A DNA stretch of 64,000 nucleotides from Bacteroidia bacterium 43-41 (GTDB taxonomy: Bacteria; Bacteroidota; Bacteroidia; Bacteroidales; Dysgonomonadaceae), in the NCBI GenBank assembly GCA_001898165.1, contig MKTD01000041.1:36298-100297 (forward strand), in the 5' to 3' direction. The first letter of the stretch is position 1, and each line of letters begins with the position of its first letter. The notes under the pieces are model-generated. The model made no database searches. It was not told the DNA's origin and saw only the letters and a program-made list of their open reading frames with translations. The position numbers and the translations under genes were made by a program. Positions 1 through 9,290 of the stretch are shown here, one piece after another.

Positions 1-1084
1 TATCGATAAAATCAATCTGAGCCTGTGTCATCGGATGTGCTCCGCCAAACGATTGAGATAGAAAAGCCACCTTCATGGCATCCTCAAATACATCAAGGAT
101 GATATCGCACTGCCTGGCATTATCCCCCACGGCTACAAGCCCGACACCTTTAATCAACAAGACTTTAGGCAGATAACCGAACTTATATACAAAATCGGGG
201 ATCGTTTTTTGTGCATCTGCAATGATTTGCTCAGGCGTTTCACCATTGAAAAACAGATAGTTCGATTTACAATAAACAATAGCATCGGGAGTAAAAGGCT
301 TCGCAATGGCTGCCTGGTTCCCGGGACTATCGTAAAACTGTTTTATCAATTCGTTCTTGCGGACTTTCAGGGTTTTGAGGCTATCTTCCGAAACCAGCAT
401 CCGAATGGCCGGCAGGACCTCTTCGGTACAGCGACACGTTTCCCTTTCGCCTTCCGGCAAAGGAATTCTCACCGCCTTTTCAAGTGTCTCTAAAATTGAA
501 TTATAAATGGATTTTATCTCCTCAATATTGTCTGCTGCTACAAAAATACCGTGGTTTTGCAACCAGATTACGTGCGGTTCTTCGCTGAATTTGCGGCGAT
601 ATTCCTTTATTTTTTCGTCCACTTTCTTGAACAGGACATACCCCGGATCGGTATATTCCACAAACAATGTTTTTTCGCCGAAAAGATTTTTCAACTCCGT
701 CCCGGCATTTATAGCGCACATTAAACCATTCACGGCCGTCGGATGTAAATGAACCACAAATGCATAATCAATGGCGTTATGCATCGAAGTCTCTACCGAC
801 GGGCGTTTACCTTTTGTGATGGTAACAGCGGCCAGATCATTTTTTACCTGCTCTTCGCGCTCGGCGGCATTTTCACTGTATTGCTTTTCTGACATCGGGT
901 TAAGCAGTGAACGATCCAATACGGCAAAACCATCTTCCGTGATGCTCGCGAGTGATGAGCCGCTGGCTTTCACCCAGAGCCTCTCTGCATTCTTATACGA
1001 TGTATTCCCGCCTCCGGCAATGACAAAGCGGTTGTCTTTACCGTAGAACTGTGAAATGGATATTAACTCTTGAATCTCTCTCAT
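1..1084 (-). CDS. class II aldolase-type protein, probable N-terminal part of a bifunctional rhamnulose-1-P aldolase/dehydrogenase (3' end outside window)
   Basis: An uninterrupted minus-strand frame runs from ATG at 1084 off the left edge, giving 361 residues with no stop. The start reads MREIQELISISQFYG, followed by the aldolase-II phosphate-binding stretch FVIAGGGNTSYKN. The zinc-ligand motif VVHLHPTAVNG and a third His in LQNHGIFVA complete the class II aldolase site. Proteins of this type carry an aldolase domain of about 400 residues followed by a short-chain dehydrogenase; the second domain would lie beyond the window. The start is 2 nt after the PHP gene stop, so this is the last visible gene of the E2-E3-E1-PHP operon. 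The adjacent divergent rhamnose cluster lacks an aldolase, so cleavage of L-rhamnulose-1-phosphate to DHAP and lactaldehyde/lactate is the best guess. The fold is secure; the substrate is inference. Confidence 0.8.
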   Translation of the reverse strand, partial: MREIQELISISQFYGKDNRFVIAGGGNTSYKNAERLWVKASGSSLASITEDGFAVLDRSLLNPMSEKQYSENAAEREEQVKNDLAAVTITKGKRPSVETSMHNAIDYAFVVHLHPTAVNGLMCAINAGTELKNLFGEKTLFVEYTDPGYVLFKKVDEKIKEYRRKFSEEPHVIWLQNHGIFVAADNIEEIKSIYNSILETLEKAVRIPLPEGERETCRCTEEVLPAIRMLVSEDSLKTLKVRKNELIKQFYDSPGNQAAIAKPFTPDAIVYCKSNYLFFNGETPEQIIADAQKTIPDFVYKFGYLPKVLLIKGVGLVAVGDNARQCDIILDVFEDAMKVAFLSQSFGGAHPMTQAQIDFID

Positions 1085-1086
1085 CT

Positions 1087-2256
1087 CTATTGTTTTCCTA
1101 CTCTGTTCCTGATTAACTCATCTCCCAATTTCACGAACTCGTCCCTTTTCGAGCGATCGGCATTACCGTTTTCATCGGTATAGCCGCTCAGGCCCTGGGC
1201 GACTAAATGCTGATGGGCTGCAACAACACACGCACCTTCATAGTTTATACGCAACAATTTTCCCGACAAAGGTGTTTGATGACGGGCAAAAAGTTCAATG
1301 GGCTCCATCACCGGAGAATTGTGTTCACTGCCAAGGGTCACTACAAAACCCTGATCGTGAAGGTACGAAGCATATTTTTCCAATAAATTCATATCGTTTC
1401 TGGTAGTAATAAATTCCACGGAATGGAATCCACGCCCGGTCAATTGTTTGGCCACGCGCTCCAAATCGTTTTCAAAATCGGTATAATTTCCGGCGATATC
1501 ATCCGCTAAAAACGGATAAGTGGGTATTCCCCCGGCCGCCAGAATGATTTCACAAACCGTCTGCATCGGGAGAAAAGCTTCGGCAGTTTCCGGAACAAAA
1601 GCCGAACCACCCGCTTTCAACAGATTAGCACGGATTTCATTCTCTACACCCGCAAGGTTTTCAGTATCCGATTTCAACTCTTTCCCATCGAAAATCTCCT
1701 TCAGCAGGTTCTTAATGCATGTTGGGTTATCACCGCAATTTTCGTAAACTTTCAAGCGCAAAGCTTTCGCCAAATGACGTTCCCGAACAGAGCCCCTGGT
1801 CAGATTAGCTTTCACCCAATCCATATCGAGCAAAAAACCGACGTTCTTGCTTTGAAGAATTCCGTTTAGTTTTTCGCACATGGCTTCCACCTGCTTATTG
1901 GCTTCGTCGCGCACATTTGCCAATTGCGAAGCATAAGGTTCATCCAGCTTAAACGGGTACAACAGCCCCTTGCCGCTAATATAAGTCCGCCCGGGATTTC
2001 CGGGATCATTCACACGCAAGCCTGCTTTTTGATCTTCCTTGTTCAAACTGATCAGCTCGATGTTGAAAAGTGGATAAAGCCCGCGTTTGCGGCAACCTTC
2101 CGACCACTCTTCATAACCTTCGGCACTATAAAAATCGTTGATGCCGACCACTTTCACATGCTCTGCGGCTGCCCTGTCCAATGCATCATCGATATCCCGG
2201 AATGCGCTGAAAGAGAATGGCGTATGCAAATGAGCATTTACTTTTGGAAACTCCAT
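1087..2256 (-). CDS. PHP-domain metal-dependent phosphoesterase-like protein
   Basis: 389 residues. The N-terminus contains NAHLHTPFSFSAF with the HxH metal ligands (His9, His11) that open PHP domains, then GINDFYS, and near the C-terminus LGSEHNSPV, consistent with further His ligands of the trinuclear site. PHP proteins hydrolyse phosphoesters or act as small-molecule phosphatases. This one is longer than stand-alone PHP phosphatases (about 280 residues) and holds a helical middle section I cannot assign. It starts 2 nt after E1 and ends 2 nt before the aldolase gene, so translation is probably coupled. A link to sugar-phosphate metabolism follows only from its neighbours; the substrate is unknown. 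Confidence 0.75.
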   Translation of the reverse strand: MEFPKVNAHLHTPFSFSAFRDIDDALDRAAAEHVKVVGINDFYSAEGYEEWSEGCRKRGLYPLFNIELISLNKEDQKAGLRVNDPGNPGRTYISGKGLLYPFKLDEPYASQLANVRDEANKQVEAMCEKLNGILQSKNVGFLLDMDWVKANLTRGSVRERHLAKALRLKVYENCGDNPTCIKNLLKEIFDGKELKSDTENLAGVENEIRANLLKAGGSAFVPETAEAFLPMQTVCEIILAAGGIPTYPFLADDIAGNYTDFENDLERVAKQLTGRGFHSVEFITTRNDMNLLEKYASYLHDQGFVVTLGSEHNSPVMEPIELFARHQTPLSGKLLRINYEGACVVAAHQHLVAQGLSGYTDENGNADRSKRDEFVKLGDELIRNRVGKQ

Positions 2257-2258
2257 GG

Positions 2259-4718
2259 TTAAATTCCTTTTTTCGCTCTTCTTATCATTTCGGCATCGGT
2301 AAAATTCTCACCGGGCATATACCCTTTAAGCGGCTGAATACGTTCGTGTATCATATCGATAAACCAGCTTGCCTGCGGGAAAAACGCACTTTCAAGTTCG
2401 TGCGCCGGGGTGATCCAGTTGCGTGAACCGAGCACGGCAACGGGTGCATCCAGGTAGTCGAAGCAAAGCGATCCGATAGTTGCCGTCAGGTCGTTCAGGA
2501 ACGAACCACGAGCGGTAGCATCGCCGGCAACGATGATTTTACCAGTTTTCTTCACCGAGGCAACCACCTTTTCATAATTGAACGGCACCAGCGAACGGGC
2601 ATCGATCACTTCGGCACTCATGCCGTATGCTGACTCCAACTCTTTTGCCGCCTGAAGTGCGGGATAGAGCGTGTGCCCGATGGTCAGGAACGTAATGTCT
2701 CCTCCTTCTTTTTTCACGTCGGGCTCACCAATGGGTATTTCGTAATATCCCGCAGGAACGCCGCCCTCGTGAAATTGCTCACCGATATCATAAATACGCT
2801 GGCTCTCAAAAAAGATTACCGGATCGGTCCCTTGCAGCGCGGCATTCATCAGCCCCTTGGCATCATAAGGCGTCACGGGGAAGCAAACTTTAATGCCCGG
2901 AATATGGGCCACAAGCGAAGTCCAGTCCTGCGAATGCTGTGCACCGTATTTCGACCCGACCGAAACACGAAGTACAACCGGCATCTTCAGCACATTCCCG
3001 CTCATGGCCTGCCATTTGGGCAGTTGATTGAACACTTCGTCTCCGCACCGCCCCAGAAAATCGCAGTACATGATCTCGGGTATAACCCTCCCGCCACACA
3101 TGGCGTAACCAATGGCCGTTCCCACGATAGAGGCTTCGGATATGGGTGAATTGAACAGGCGGTGATACGGCAAGGCTTCCGTCATTCCGCCGTAAACGGC
3201 AAAAGCGCCTCCCCAATCGCGGTTCTCTTCACCGTAAGCCACCAGGGATGCATCTTTATAGAATCGGTCCATGATGGCTTCGAAAATAGCGTCGCGCAGC
3301 TGGAACTGTTTCATCTTGCTGAACGGCTTGCCCTCCGCATCGAATGCGAAACGCTCTTTACCGGCTATTTTCTTTACGCGGGAGTTCTCTTCCAACGGCA
3401 TCAGCACCTCAGGTTTTGCATCGGAGAAACTCTCCACTGAACCGTTCGAGAACATCATTTCGCCAATCCGATCGGGGTTTTTCATCCGGGGTGAGATTTC
3501 ATCGTCAGTCGATTTCAACAACATCTCATGAATGAGCATTTTTATATCATCCCAAATAGCGTCCAATCCATTTTGATCCGTCACACCCGCTTCCAACAAT
3601 TGTTTTCCGAACGATGCGATACAATCTTGGTTCTCCCAGGCTTCCACTTCTTCTTTCGTACGATAGGAGGAGGCATCCGACGGAGAGTGCCCGCTGTACC
3701 GATAAGTCAGGACGTCCAGCAGTACCGGCCCGTTTTTCTCTTCAATCACTTTGCGTTTGCGTTTGTAAGCATCAATGACTGCCAACGGATTGTAACCGTC
3801 CACACGTTCGGCGTGCATTTGCTCTTCGTTCACACCCGCGCCTATGCGGGCTGCAATGCCGTAGCCCATGGTTTCGCCGCAAGTTTGGCCGCCCATCCCG
3901 TACTGGTTGTTCATGATGTTGATAATCACCGGAAGCCCGCCTTTCATATCTCCATCCCAGAGTTCTTTGAACTGGTCCATCGCAGCGAACGTGATTCCTT
4001 CCCAAACGGGCCCGCACGCCATCGAGGCATCACCTATATTGGCAACTACCAATCCGGGTTTACGGTTGATCTTTTTGTACAACGCGGCACCCACGGCAAT
4101 ATCTCCCGAACCGCCCACGATGGCATTGTTGGGATATACTCCGAAAGGGGTGAAAAAGGCATGCATCGAACCGCCAAGCCCCCTGTTAAATCCGGTTTCC
4201 CGGGCAAATATTTCCGCCAATGTTCCATAAACCAAAAAACGGCGGGCGAGCTCCTTAGTGGTTCCGTTAAAATCTTTTTGAACGATTTTCAGCACCGAAC
4301 CATCGAAAAAGCCCTGCATTATTTTCATCAGTTCGTCATCGGTAAGCTTATGGATGGCAGACATCCCTTTGGCCAGGATCTCGCCGTGTGAACGGTGGCT
4401 CCCGAAAATAAAATCATCGACCGTAAGTGTCCAGGCCATCCCCACAGCCGCCGATTCCTGTCCGATGGACAAGTGAGCCGGACCGGGGTGATTGTACGCC
4501 ACGCCGTTGTACTCACCTTTGGTTTTGATAAGATTAAGCATGGTTTCGAACTCACGGATGAGCGCCATGTCGTGATAAATGGCTTTTAGTTCGTCGTCGG
4601 TAAAATTTTCACGTTCTTCTTTTACCGTCTTTTGGTACTGATTGACAGGAATGGGCTGAAATTCCACAAAGCCCGGTTTGCGGGCTTCAGCCGGATCGAT
4701 AAATTGAATTTTTGGCAT
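2259..4718 (-). CDS. 2-oxoacid dehydrogenase complex E1, alpha and beta fused
   Basis: 819 residues. The first half (about 40-400) is an E1-alpha thiamine-diphosphate domain: HPGPAHLSIGQESAAVG, GSHRSHGEILAKG, a GDASMACGPVWEG version of the usual GDG motif, and NNQYGMGGQTCGE. The second half (about 465-810) is E1-beta: YGEENRDWGGAF, SIVGTAIGYAMCGGRVIPEI, GAQHSQDW. Many Bacteroidetes and Gram-positive complexes use separate alpha and beta chains; here one polypeptide does both jobs. It decarboxylates a 2-oxoacid and passes the acyl group to E2 lipoate. A long charged segment (about 400-460) joins the halves. It follows E3 by 25 nt. Pyruvate, acetoin or a branched 2-oxoacid are all possible substrates; the sequence alone does not decide. 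Confidence 0.85.
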   Translation of the reverse strand: MPKIQFIDPAEARKPGFVEFQPIPVNQYQKTVKEERENFTDDELKAIYHDMALIREFETMLNLIKTKGEYNGVAYNHPGPAHLSIGQESAAVGMAWTLTVDDFIFGSHRSHGEILAKGMSAIHKLTDDELMKIMQGFFDGSVLKIVQKDFNGTTKELARRFLVYGTLAEIFARETGFNRGLGGSMHAFFTPFGVYPNNAIVGGSGDIAVGAALYKKINRKPGLVVANIGDASMACGPVWEGITFAAMDQFKELWDGDMKGGLPVIINIMNNQYGMGGQTCGETMGYGIAARIGAGVNEEQMHAERVDGYNPLAVIDAYKRKRKVIEEKNGPVLLDVLTYRYSGHSPSDASSYRTKEEVEAWENQDCIASFGKQLLEAGVTDQNGLDAIWDDIKMLIHEMLLKSTDDEISPRMKNPDRIGEMMFSNGSVESFSDAKPEVLMPLEENSRVKKIAGKERFAFDAEGKPFSKMKQFQLRDAIFEAIMDRFYKDASLVAYGEENRDWGGAFAVYGGMTEALPYHRLFNSPISEASIVGTAIGYAMCGGRVIPEIMYCDFLGRCGDEVFNQLPKWQAMSGNVLKMPVVLRVSVGSKYGAQHSQDWTSLVAHIPGIKVCFPVTPYDAKGLMNAALQGTDPVIFFESQRIYDIGEQFHEGGVPAGYYEIPIGEPDVKKEGGDITFLTIGHTLYPALQAAKELESAYGMSAEVIDARSLVPFNYEKVVASVKKTGKIIVAGDATARGSFLNDLTATIGSLCFDYLDAPVAVLGSRNWITPAHELESAFFPQASWFIDMIHERIQPLKGYMPGENFTDAEMIRRAKKGI

Positions 4719-4743
4719 AATATTTTTTTATATTTCAGGTATT

Positions 4744-6099
4744 CTAAAACTCAAACACCACTTCTTTGAATATTTCACTTACTGTCGGGTGCGGAAAAAC
4801 AACCTCTTTCATCTCTTCCAGCGTCATTTCCTGCTCTATGGCCATACAAGCGCCGTAAATTATTTCACTGCCCGGATTCCCTAACATGTGAACACCGATA
4901 ACTTCGCCGTATTTTTCACCGACAAGAACCTTGCACAATCCGGTGCCGCCTTCGTTTTCAGCGACAAAACGCCCGGCGTATGCCATGGAAAGCTTGGCTA
5001 CCTTGTAAGCAATTCCTTTTGCTTTTGCACTCTCTTCGGTTTCACCCACAGCGGCAATCTCAGGATTGATGTACACCACTCCCGGAATAGCGTTGTAGCG
5101 CATAATGTCGTTTTTCCCCGTGAGGTTGTTGACCACCACTTCGCCTTCGCGGCTGGCTGTATGTGCCAAAAGTGAAAATCCGGTCACGTCGCCGGCGGCA
5201 AAAACATGGGGAACGTTGGTGCGCATTTTTTCATCTACCTTGATGCCCCCTCTATCCAGTTCCACGTTCAGGTTTTCGAGGCCAAAGCCTTTGGTCACCG
5301 CACGGCGTCCAACGCTCAACAGGATCTTGTCACCTTCCACGGTATGTGTTTCGCCGTCTTTTTCGAAAATCACCTTATTTCCGTCCACCTGTACGACCTT
5401 GGCATCAAGATAAAAGTCAATGCCTTTTTTAGTGAAAATATCGCGCGACATGGCTGAAATTTCGAAATCGTTATTTCCCAAAATCTCGGGAAGCATTTCT
5501 ATCACGGTTACTTTGGATCCTAAACTGTTGTAAAAACTGGCAAACTCCATTCCGATAACTCCGCCTCCGATGACAACAAGTCTTTTGGGCTGTTCTTTCA
5601 AGTCGAGAATTTCACGGTTAGTCAGGATAACATCACCGGCCTCTTTTAATCCGGGAATGGGCGGAACCGATGCTTCGGATCCGGTGCAGATCAACAGGTT
5701 GTTTCCCGGATAACTCTCACCGTTGCAGACCACCTCAATGCCGTTGCCGCTCCTGCCCGTGATGTGAGCTTCGCCTTCAACAACCGTAACCTGGTTGGTC
5801 TTCATCTTGGTTTTCACACCGGCAACTAATTTACGCACTATTTTATTTTTGCGGGATACAATCTTATCGTATTCAAAACGGACATTCTCCGCAAAAACAC
5901 CATACTTATCGCCATGAAGCGCATTTTCATAGGTTTTAGCACTATAGAGCATGGTTTTGGTCGGGATACAGCCTTCGTTAAGACAAACGCCGCCCAGGTT
6001 TTTTTTCTCAAACAAGACCACCTTCAGCCCTTTATGACCTGCACGTTCGGCAGCCACATAACCGGCCGGTCCACCGCCGATGATTAATAAGTCGTACAT
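4744..6099 (-). CDS. lpdA: dihydrolipoamide dehydrogenase (E3)
   Basis: 451 residues. N-terminal FAD motif IIGGGPAGYVAAERA; redox-active disulfide in GGVCLNEGCIPTK (Cys39, Cys44); NAD-binding motif VVIGGGVIGMEFASFY near residue 170; second FAD contact HVFAAGDVTG; C-terminal dimerisation domain ending in HPTVSEIFKEVVFEF, with the catalytic His of the HPT motif. It reoxidises dihydrolipoyl-E2 with NAD+. It lies between E2 (18 nt upstream) and E1, so this operon carries its own E3. Confidence 0.95.
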   Translation of the reverse strand: MYDLLIIGGGPAGYVAAERAGHKGLKVVLFEKKNLGGVCLNEGCIPTKTMLYSAKTYENALHGDKYGVFAENVRFEYDKIVSRKNKIVRKLVAGVKTKMKTNQVTVVEGEAHITGRSGNGIEVVCNGESYPGNNLLICTGSEASVPPIPGLKEAGDVILTNREILDLKEQPKRLVVIGGGVIGMEFASFYNSLGSKVTVIEMLPEILGNNDFEISAMSRDIFTKKGIDFYLDAKVVQVDGNKVIFEKDGETHTVEGDKILLSVGRRAVTKGFGLENLNVELDRGGIKVDEKMRTNVPHVFAAGDVTGFSLLAHTASREGEVVVNNLTGKNDIMRYNAIPGVVYINPEIAAVGETEESAKAKGIAYKVAKLSMAYAGRFVAENEGGTGLCKVLVGEKYGEVIGVHMLGNPGSEIIYGACMAIEQEMTLEEMKEVVFPHPTVSEIFKEVVFEF

Positions 6100-6117
6100 T
6101 TTCTTTATTTTATTGGA

Positions 6118-7455
6118 TTAATAATCGATTTCGAGATTTTCTATTTCTATGGCAATTTGCTTCAGGAAGCGCGTTGCTTCCCCGCCATCAAGCGCCCTGT
6201 GATCGTAGGTAAGGCTCAGCCCGATATACGGGACAAAAGCATAAACGCCATCGCCCAGATCTTTCGGGCGCGGTACAATCGTGTTCACTCCCAATATGGC
6301 AGACTGCGGCAGATTGATAACGGGCGTAAAGATTTCCACCCCGTAATTTCCCAAATTGGACACGGTGAACGAGCCGGCTTCCGCAGAAAGGATATCCGGA
6401 TTCACACTACCTGTCCTGCAAGCGTTTGCGACTTCTTTCAGTTGGTTTGAAAGTCCGGCGATCGACAAATCATCGGCATTTTTCACTACCGGGACCATCA
6501 GTCCGCGATCGGTGTCCACCGCCAATCCGAGATGTACTTTATTAAAAATACGCATGGTGTCGCCCAGGAGTTGCGAATTGACTTGGGGAAATTTCTTCAG
6601 CGCTTTGATCACCGCATAACAGACCATATCGTTGAGCGTGATGTTTATGGAGAGCTTCCCGGCTTCTACGGCAGATTTCACTTGTTTCCGAAGTTCAAGG
6701 ATCCGGCGTGCATCGGCGCCCAGATGGTGTGTAAGCTGCGCTGAATTTTGCAGCGAAGCGTGCATTGCCCGAGCAATGAGTTTCCGCATGTTGGAAAGCT
6801 TCCTGTCTTCGTAATCGTTAGCGTAAACATAATTTGACGATGGTGCCAAATCGGCAGAACGTGCTGTTCCCGCTAATCCGGTACCCGATGATTGCGGTTG
6901 CAGATTCTCCAGCGAGGCCATCTTTTTTGCCAACGGTGTCATTTTAGGCCTGTTTTCCAAAGCCGCTTTTACATCTTTTTCGATAACGCGCCCCTGTGGC
7001 CCCGACCCGCTCACGCCCGCGGTATCAATCGCCTCTTTTGTCGCAAGGTTTTTGGCGCGGGGGGAAATGAAACGGGGTCCGGGGTCCGGGTTCCGGGTTG
7101 CGGGTTCCAGAATGTGAGTTGCGGATTCCGGAGTACGGGACGCGAGTTCCGGAGTACGGGGCGCGGGTGCGGGGTGCGGCTCCTGACTGCCTTGCAGCAA
7201 AGCCGAATAATTCTCTCCGGGCTCACCGATAACCATCATATTTTCCAGCACGGGAACCTCGTCACCTTCCTTGTAAAAACATTCGAGCACCACTCCGTCC
7301 GCCGGAGATTCCTCCTCGAAAGAGGCCTTGTCTGTTTCGTAAGAAAAGAGAACGTCGCCTTTCTTCACGGAATCCCCCTTTTTCTTGTTTATGGAGCCTA
7401 TTATACAACTTTCAACCGACTGCCCCTGCTTGGGCATAATTATTACTACTGCCAT
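6118..7455 (-). CDS. 2-oxoacid dehydrogenase complex E2, dihydrolipoamide acyltransferase
   Basis: 445 residues and first gene of the operon. One N-terminal lipoyl domain (1-80) with Lys43 in ETDKASFEEES, then a Pro/Ala/Arg-rich linker (about 90-130), a peripheral-subunit-binding domain (ISPRAKNLATKEA through GPQGRVIEKDVKAAL) and a catalytic CAT-type domain ending with the active-site motif YDHRALDGGEATRF. It transfers the acyl group from lipoate to CoA and forms the core of the complex. The linker contains heptad-like units RTPELAS and RTPESAT encoded by a GC-rich 21-bp tandem repeat, unlike the rest of the gene. A -33/-7 promoter lies about 75 bp upstream. Confidence 0.93.
   Translation of the reverse strand: MAVVIIMPKQGQSVESCIIGSINKKKGDSVKKGDVLFSYETDKASFEEESPADGVVLECFYKEGDEVPVLENMMVIGEPGENYSALLQGSQEPHPAPAPRTPELASRTPESATHILEPATRNPDPGPRFISPRAKNLATKEAIDTAGVSGSGPQGRVIEKDVKAALENRPKMTPLAKKMASLENLQPQSSGTGLAGTARSADLAPSSNYVYANDYEDRKLSNMRKLIARAMHASLQNSAQLTHHLGADARRILELRKQVKSAVEAGKLSINITLNDMVCYAVIKALKKFPQVNSQLLGDTMRIFNKVHLGLAVDTDRGLMVPVVKNADDLSIAGLSNQLKEVANACRTGSVNPDILSAEAGSFTVSNLGNYGVEIFTPVINLPQSAILGVNTIVPRPKDLGDGVYAFVPYIGLSLTYDHRALDGGEATRFLKQIAIEIENLEIDY
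7073..7180. repeat. GC-rich low-complexity/tandem repeat inside the E2 gene
   Basis: The stretch is made of variants of CGGGGTCCGGGTTCCGGG plus a 21-bp unit starting TTCCGGAGTACGGG that occurs twice back to back (7126-7146 and 7147-7167). The unit length is a multiple of 3, so the frame stays open and encodes the E2 interdomain linker. The composition is far more G-rich than the flanking gene. Confidence 0.75.
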
Positions 7456-7528
7456 ATGTTTTTTGATTTTAAAGCACTTTAATTGCTGATCAACAATACA
7501 ATATTAAGTATCCTACACTATGCTGACA

Positions 7529-7559
7529 CAAAGTTACCTATATTAAATATAGTATCCAA
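7529..7559 (-). promoter_or_regulatory. promoter of the E2-E3-E1-PHP-aldolase operon
   Basis: On the minus strand a TTG (-33, complement of 7557-7559) is followed after 20 nt by TAACTTTG (7536-7529), a perfect Bacteroidetes -7 TAnnTTTG. The start would fall near 7522, leaving a leader of about 65 nt before the E2 ATG. It lies in the 322-bp region shared with the divergent rhamnose operon. Confidence 0.65.
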
Positions 7560-7736
7560 AAAACGCAGGGATAAAATATTTCGTCTCATTGGTGAACTTT
7601 TGATATTACAAAAATAGATGGTTTTCTTCCCCAATAAATGTAATTATTGATTTTTGTACTGTATTTTTTGTCATAAAATATCAAATAATACAGCAACAAA
7701 ATCATTTTTATTATTTTTACTTACCGTTGTTATTCC

Positions 7737-7744
7737 TATTTTTG
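7737..7744 (+). promoter_or_regulatory. -7 element of the rhamnose operon promoter
   Basis: TATTTTTG matches TAnnTTTG 33 bp upstream of the rhamnulokinase ATG. No good -33 TTG sits 19-21 nt upstream, which fits a promoter needing an AraC-type activator. The rest of 7456-7777 is AT-rich with no gene that I can see. Confidence 0.5.
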
Positions 7745-7777
7745 TAAATTATAATTTTTTATTTATTTAGCCTCATC

Positions 7778-9265
7778 ATGAATGAAAGCAGATTAATTTC
7801 TTTTTTAGCTATCGATTTAGGTGCTTCAAGCGGACGTGCCATTCTTGGTACGATTAGAAACAGCAAATTAGAATTGAAAGAAGTCAATCGTTTTGTAAAC
7901 CCGATCATCGACGTCAATGACAGATTATATTGGGATTTATTTCACCTATACTCCGAAATATTAAAGTCTTTAAAGTACATTCAACATCAGGGTATTGAAA
8001 TAGAATCGATTGGAATTGACACCTGGGGAGTAGATTTCGTATCTTTCGGCAAAGACGGGGAACCGCTCCGTATGCCTTACTGCTATCGCGACACACACAC
8101 CTTCCCCGCTCCGAAAAAGTTTTTCGACAAGATTTTATCTAAAAAGGAGACCTACTTGAAAACCGGGATTCAGATCATGAATTTCAATTCACTTTTCCAG
8201 CTTTTTACTCAACAAGAAGATAACAACCCTGTTTATCCCATAACGGACAAGTTCCTGTTTATGCCCGACGCTTTATCTTACTTACTGACAAACAAGATGG
8301 TAACAGAATACACCATAGCATCTACTTCTCAACTCCTGAATCCTTTTACGCGATCTTTTGACGAAGAACTGCTATGTACATTAAATATATCGAAAGAAAA
8401 TTTTGCACCGATAGTTTTTCCGGGAACACAAATCGGCACATTATCGGAATCCGCGCAAAAACAAACCAACTTGGGTGCAATTCCGGTTATTGCTGTTGCA
8501 GGACACGATACGGCATCGGCAGTAATCGCTACTCCGGCCGAAAATGGAAACTTTGCTTATCTGAGTTCCGGCACTTGGTCACTGATGGGAATAGAGTCCA
8601 AAGAACCTGTGGTAAACGAAGAAACTTATTCATTGAATTTCACCAACGAAGGCGGAGCAGACGGCTCCATCCGTTTATTAAAGAACATTTGTGGAATGTG
8701 GCTTATTGAACAGTGCAGAAAAGAGTGGGCAAAGGAAAAAGATATCTCGTATGACGATATCGTTCTTGAGGCCACCCAATCTGAACCGTTCAAATGTTTC
8801 ATTAATCCGGATGCACCTTGTTTCACAAGCCCCGAATCGATGATTGATGAAATACAAAACTATTGCAGGCAAACCCGTCAGTTTGTGCCACAGAGTGTAG
8901 GAGAAATTGCCCGGTGCATCTACGAAAGCCTTGCCTTCCGATACAAACAAGTGCTCGAGAACCTAAAAGGATTGGCCGGTTTCCCTATTGAGACCTTACA
9001 TATTATCGGAGGAGGGTCACAAAACAATATGCTCAACAGATTTACTGCAAACGCTATCGGAATAACTGTAATTGCCGGGCCTTCAGAAGCTACCGCTATT
9101 GGGAACATATTGCTTCAGGCAAAAGCATTCGGATTGGTCGCGGATAAAAACGATATGCGGGAAATGGTCAGGAACTCTGTTAATCTGGTGAGGTTCGAAC
9201 CTCAGGATACAAACCTGTGGAACAAGCATTATAATAAATATTCAGATGTTTCCAACAAATTATAA
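7778..9265 (+). CDS. rhaB: rhamnulokinase
   Basis: 495 residues of the FGGY carbohydrate-kinase family. The N-terminal phosphate motif FLAIDLGASSGRAILG is the rhamnulokinase form. GIDTWGVDFV, AVAGHDTASAV and FAYLSSGTWSLMG mark the sugar-binding half, and LHIIGGGSQNNMLNRFTA is the ATP-binding signature of the C-terminal half. It phosphorylates L-rhamnulose to L-rhamnulose-1-phosphate in the cytosol. First of three genes in the order kinase-isomerase-transporter, the same order as rhaK-rhaI-rhaP in B. thetaiotaomicron. Confidence 0.95.
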   Translation: MNESRLISFLAIDLGASSGRAILGTIRNSKLELKEVNRFVNPIIDVNDRLYWDLFHLYSEILKSLKYIQHQGIEIESIGIDTWGVDFVSFGKDGEPLRMPYCYRDTHTFPAPKKFFDKILSKKETYLKTGIQIMNFNSLFQLFTQQEDNNPVYPITDKFLFMPDALSYLLTNKMVTEYTIASTSQLLNPFTRSFDEELLCTLNISKENFAPIVFPGTQIGTLSESAQKQTNLGAIPVIAVAGHDTASAVIATPAENGNFAYLSSGTWSLMGIESKEPVVNEETYSLNFTNEGGADGSIRLLKNICGMWLIEQCRKEWAKEKDISYDDIVLEATQSEPFKCFINPDAPCFTSPESMIDEIQNYCRQTRQFVPQSVGEIARCIYESLAFRYKQVLENLKGLAGFPIETLHIIGGGSQNNMLNRFTANAIGITVIAGPSEATAIGNILLQAKAFGLVADKNDMREMVRNSVNLVRFEPQDTNLWNKHYNKYSDVSNKL

Positions 9266-9290
9266 ACATAAATAAACAGTTCAGGTAATC

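Noticed and set aside
209..1046. Three plus-strand frames at the left edge
   Set aside because: A continuous minus-strand aldolase frame with clear motifs explains the whole stretch.
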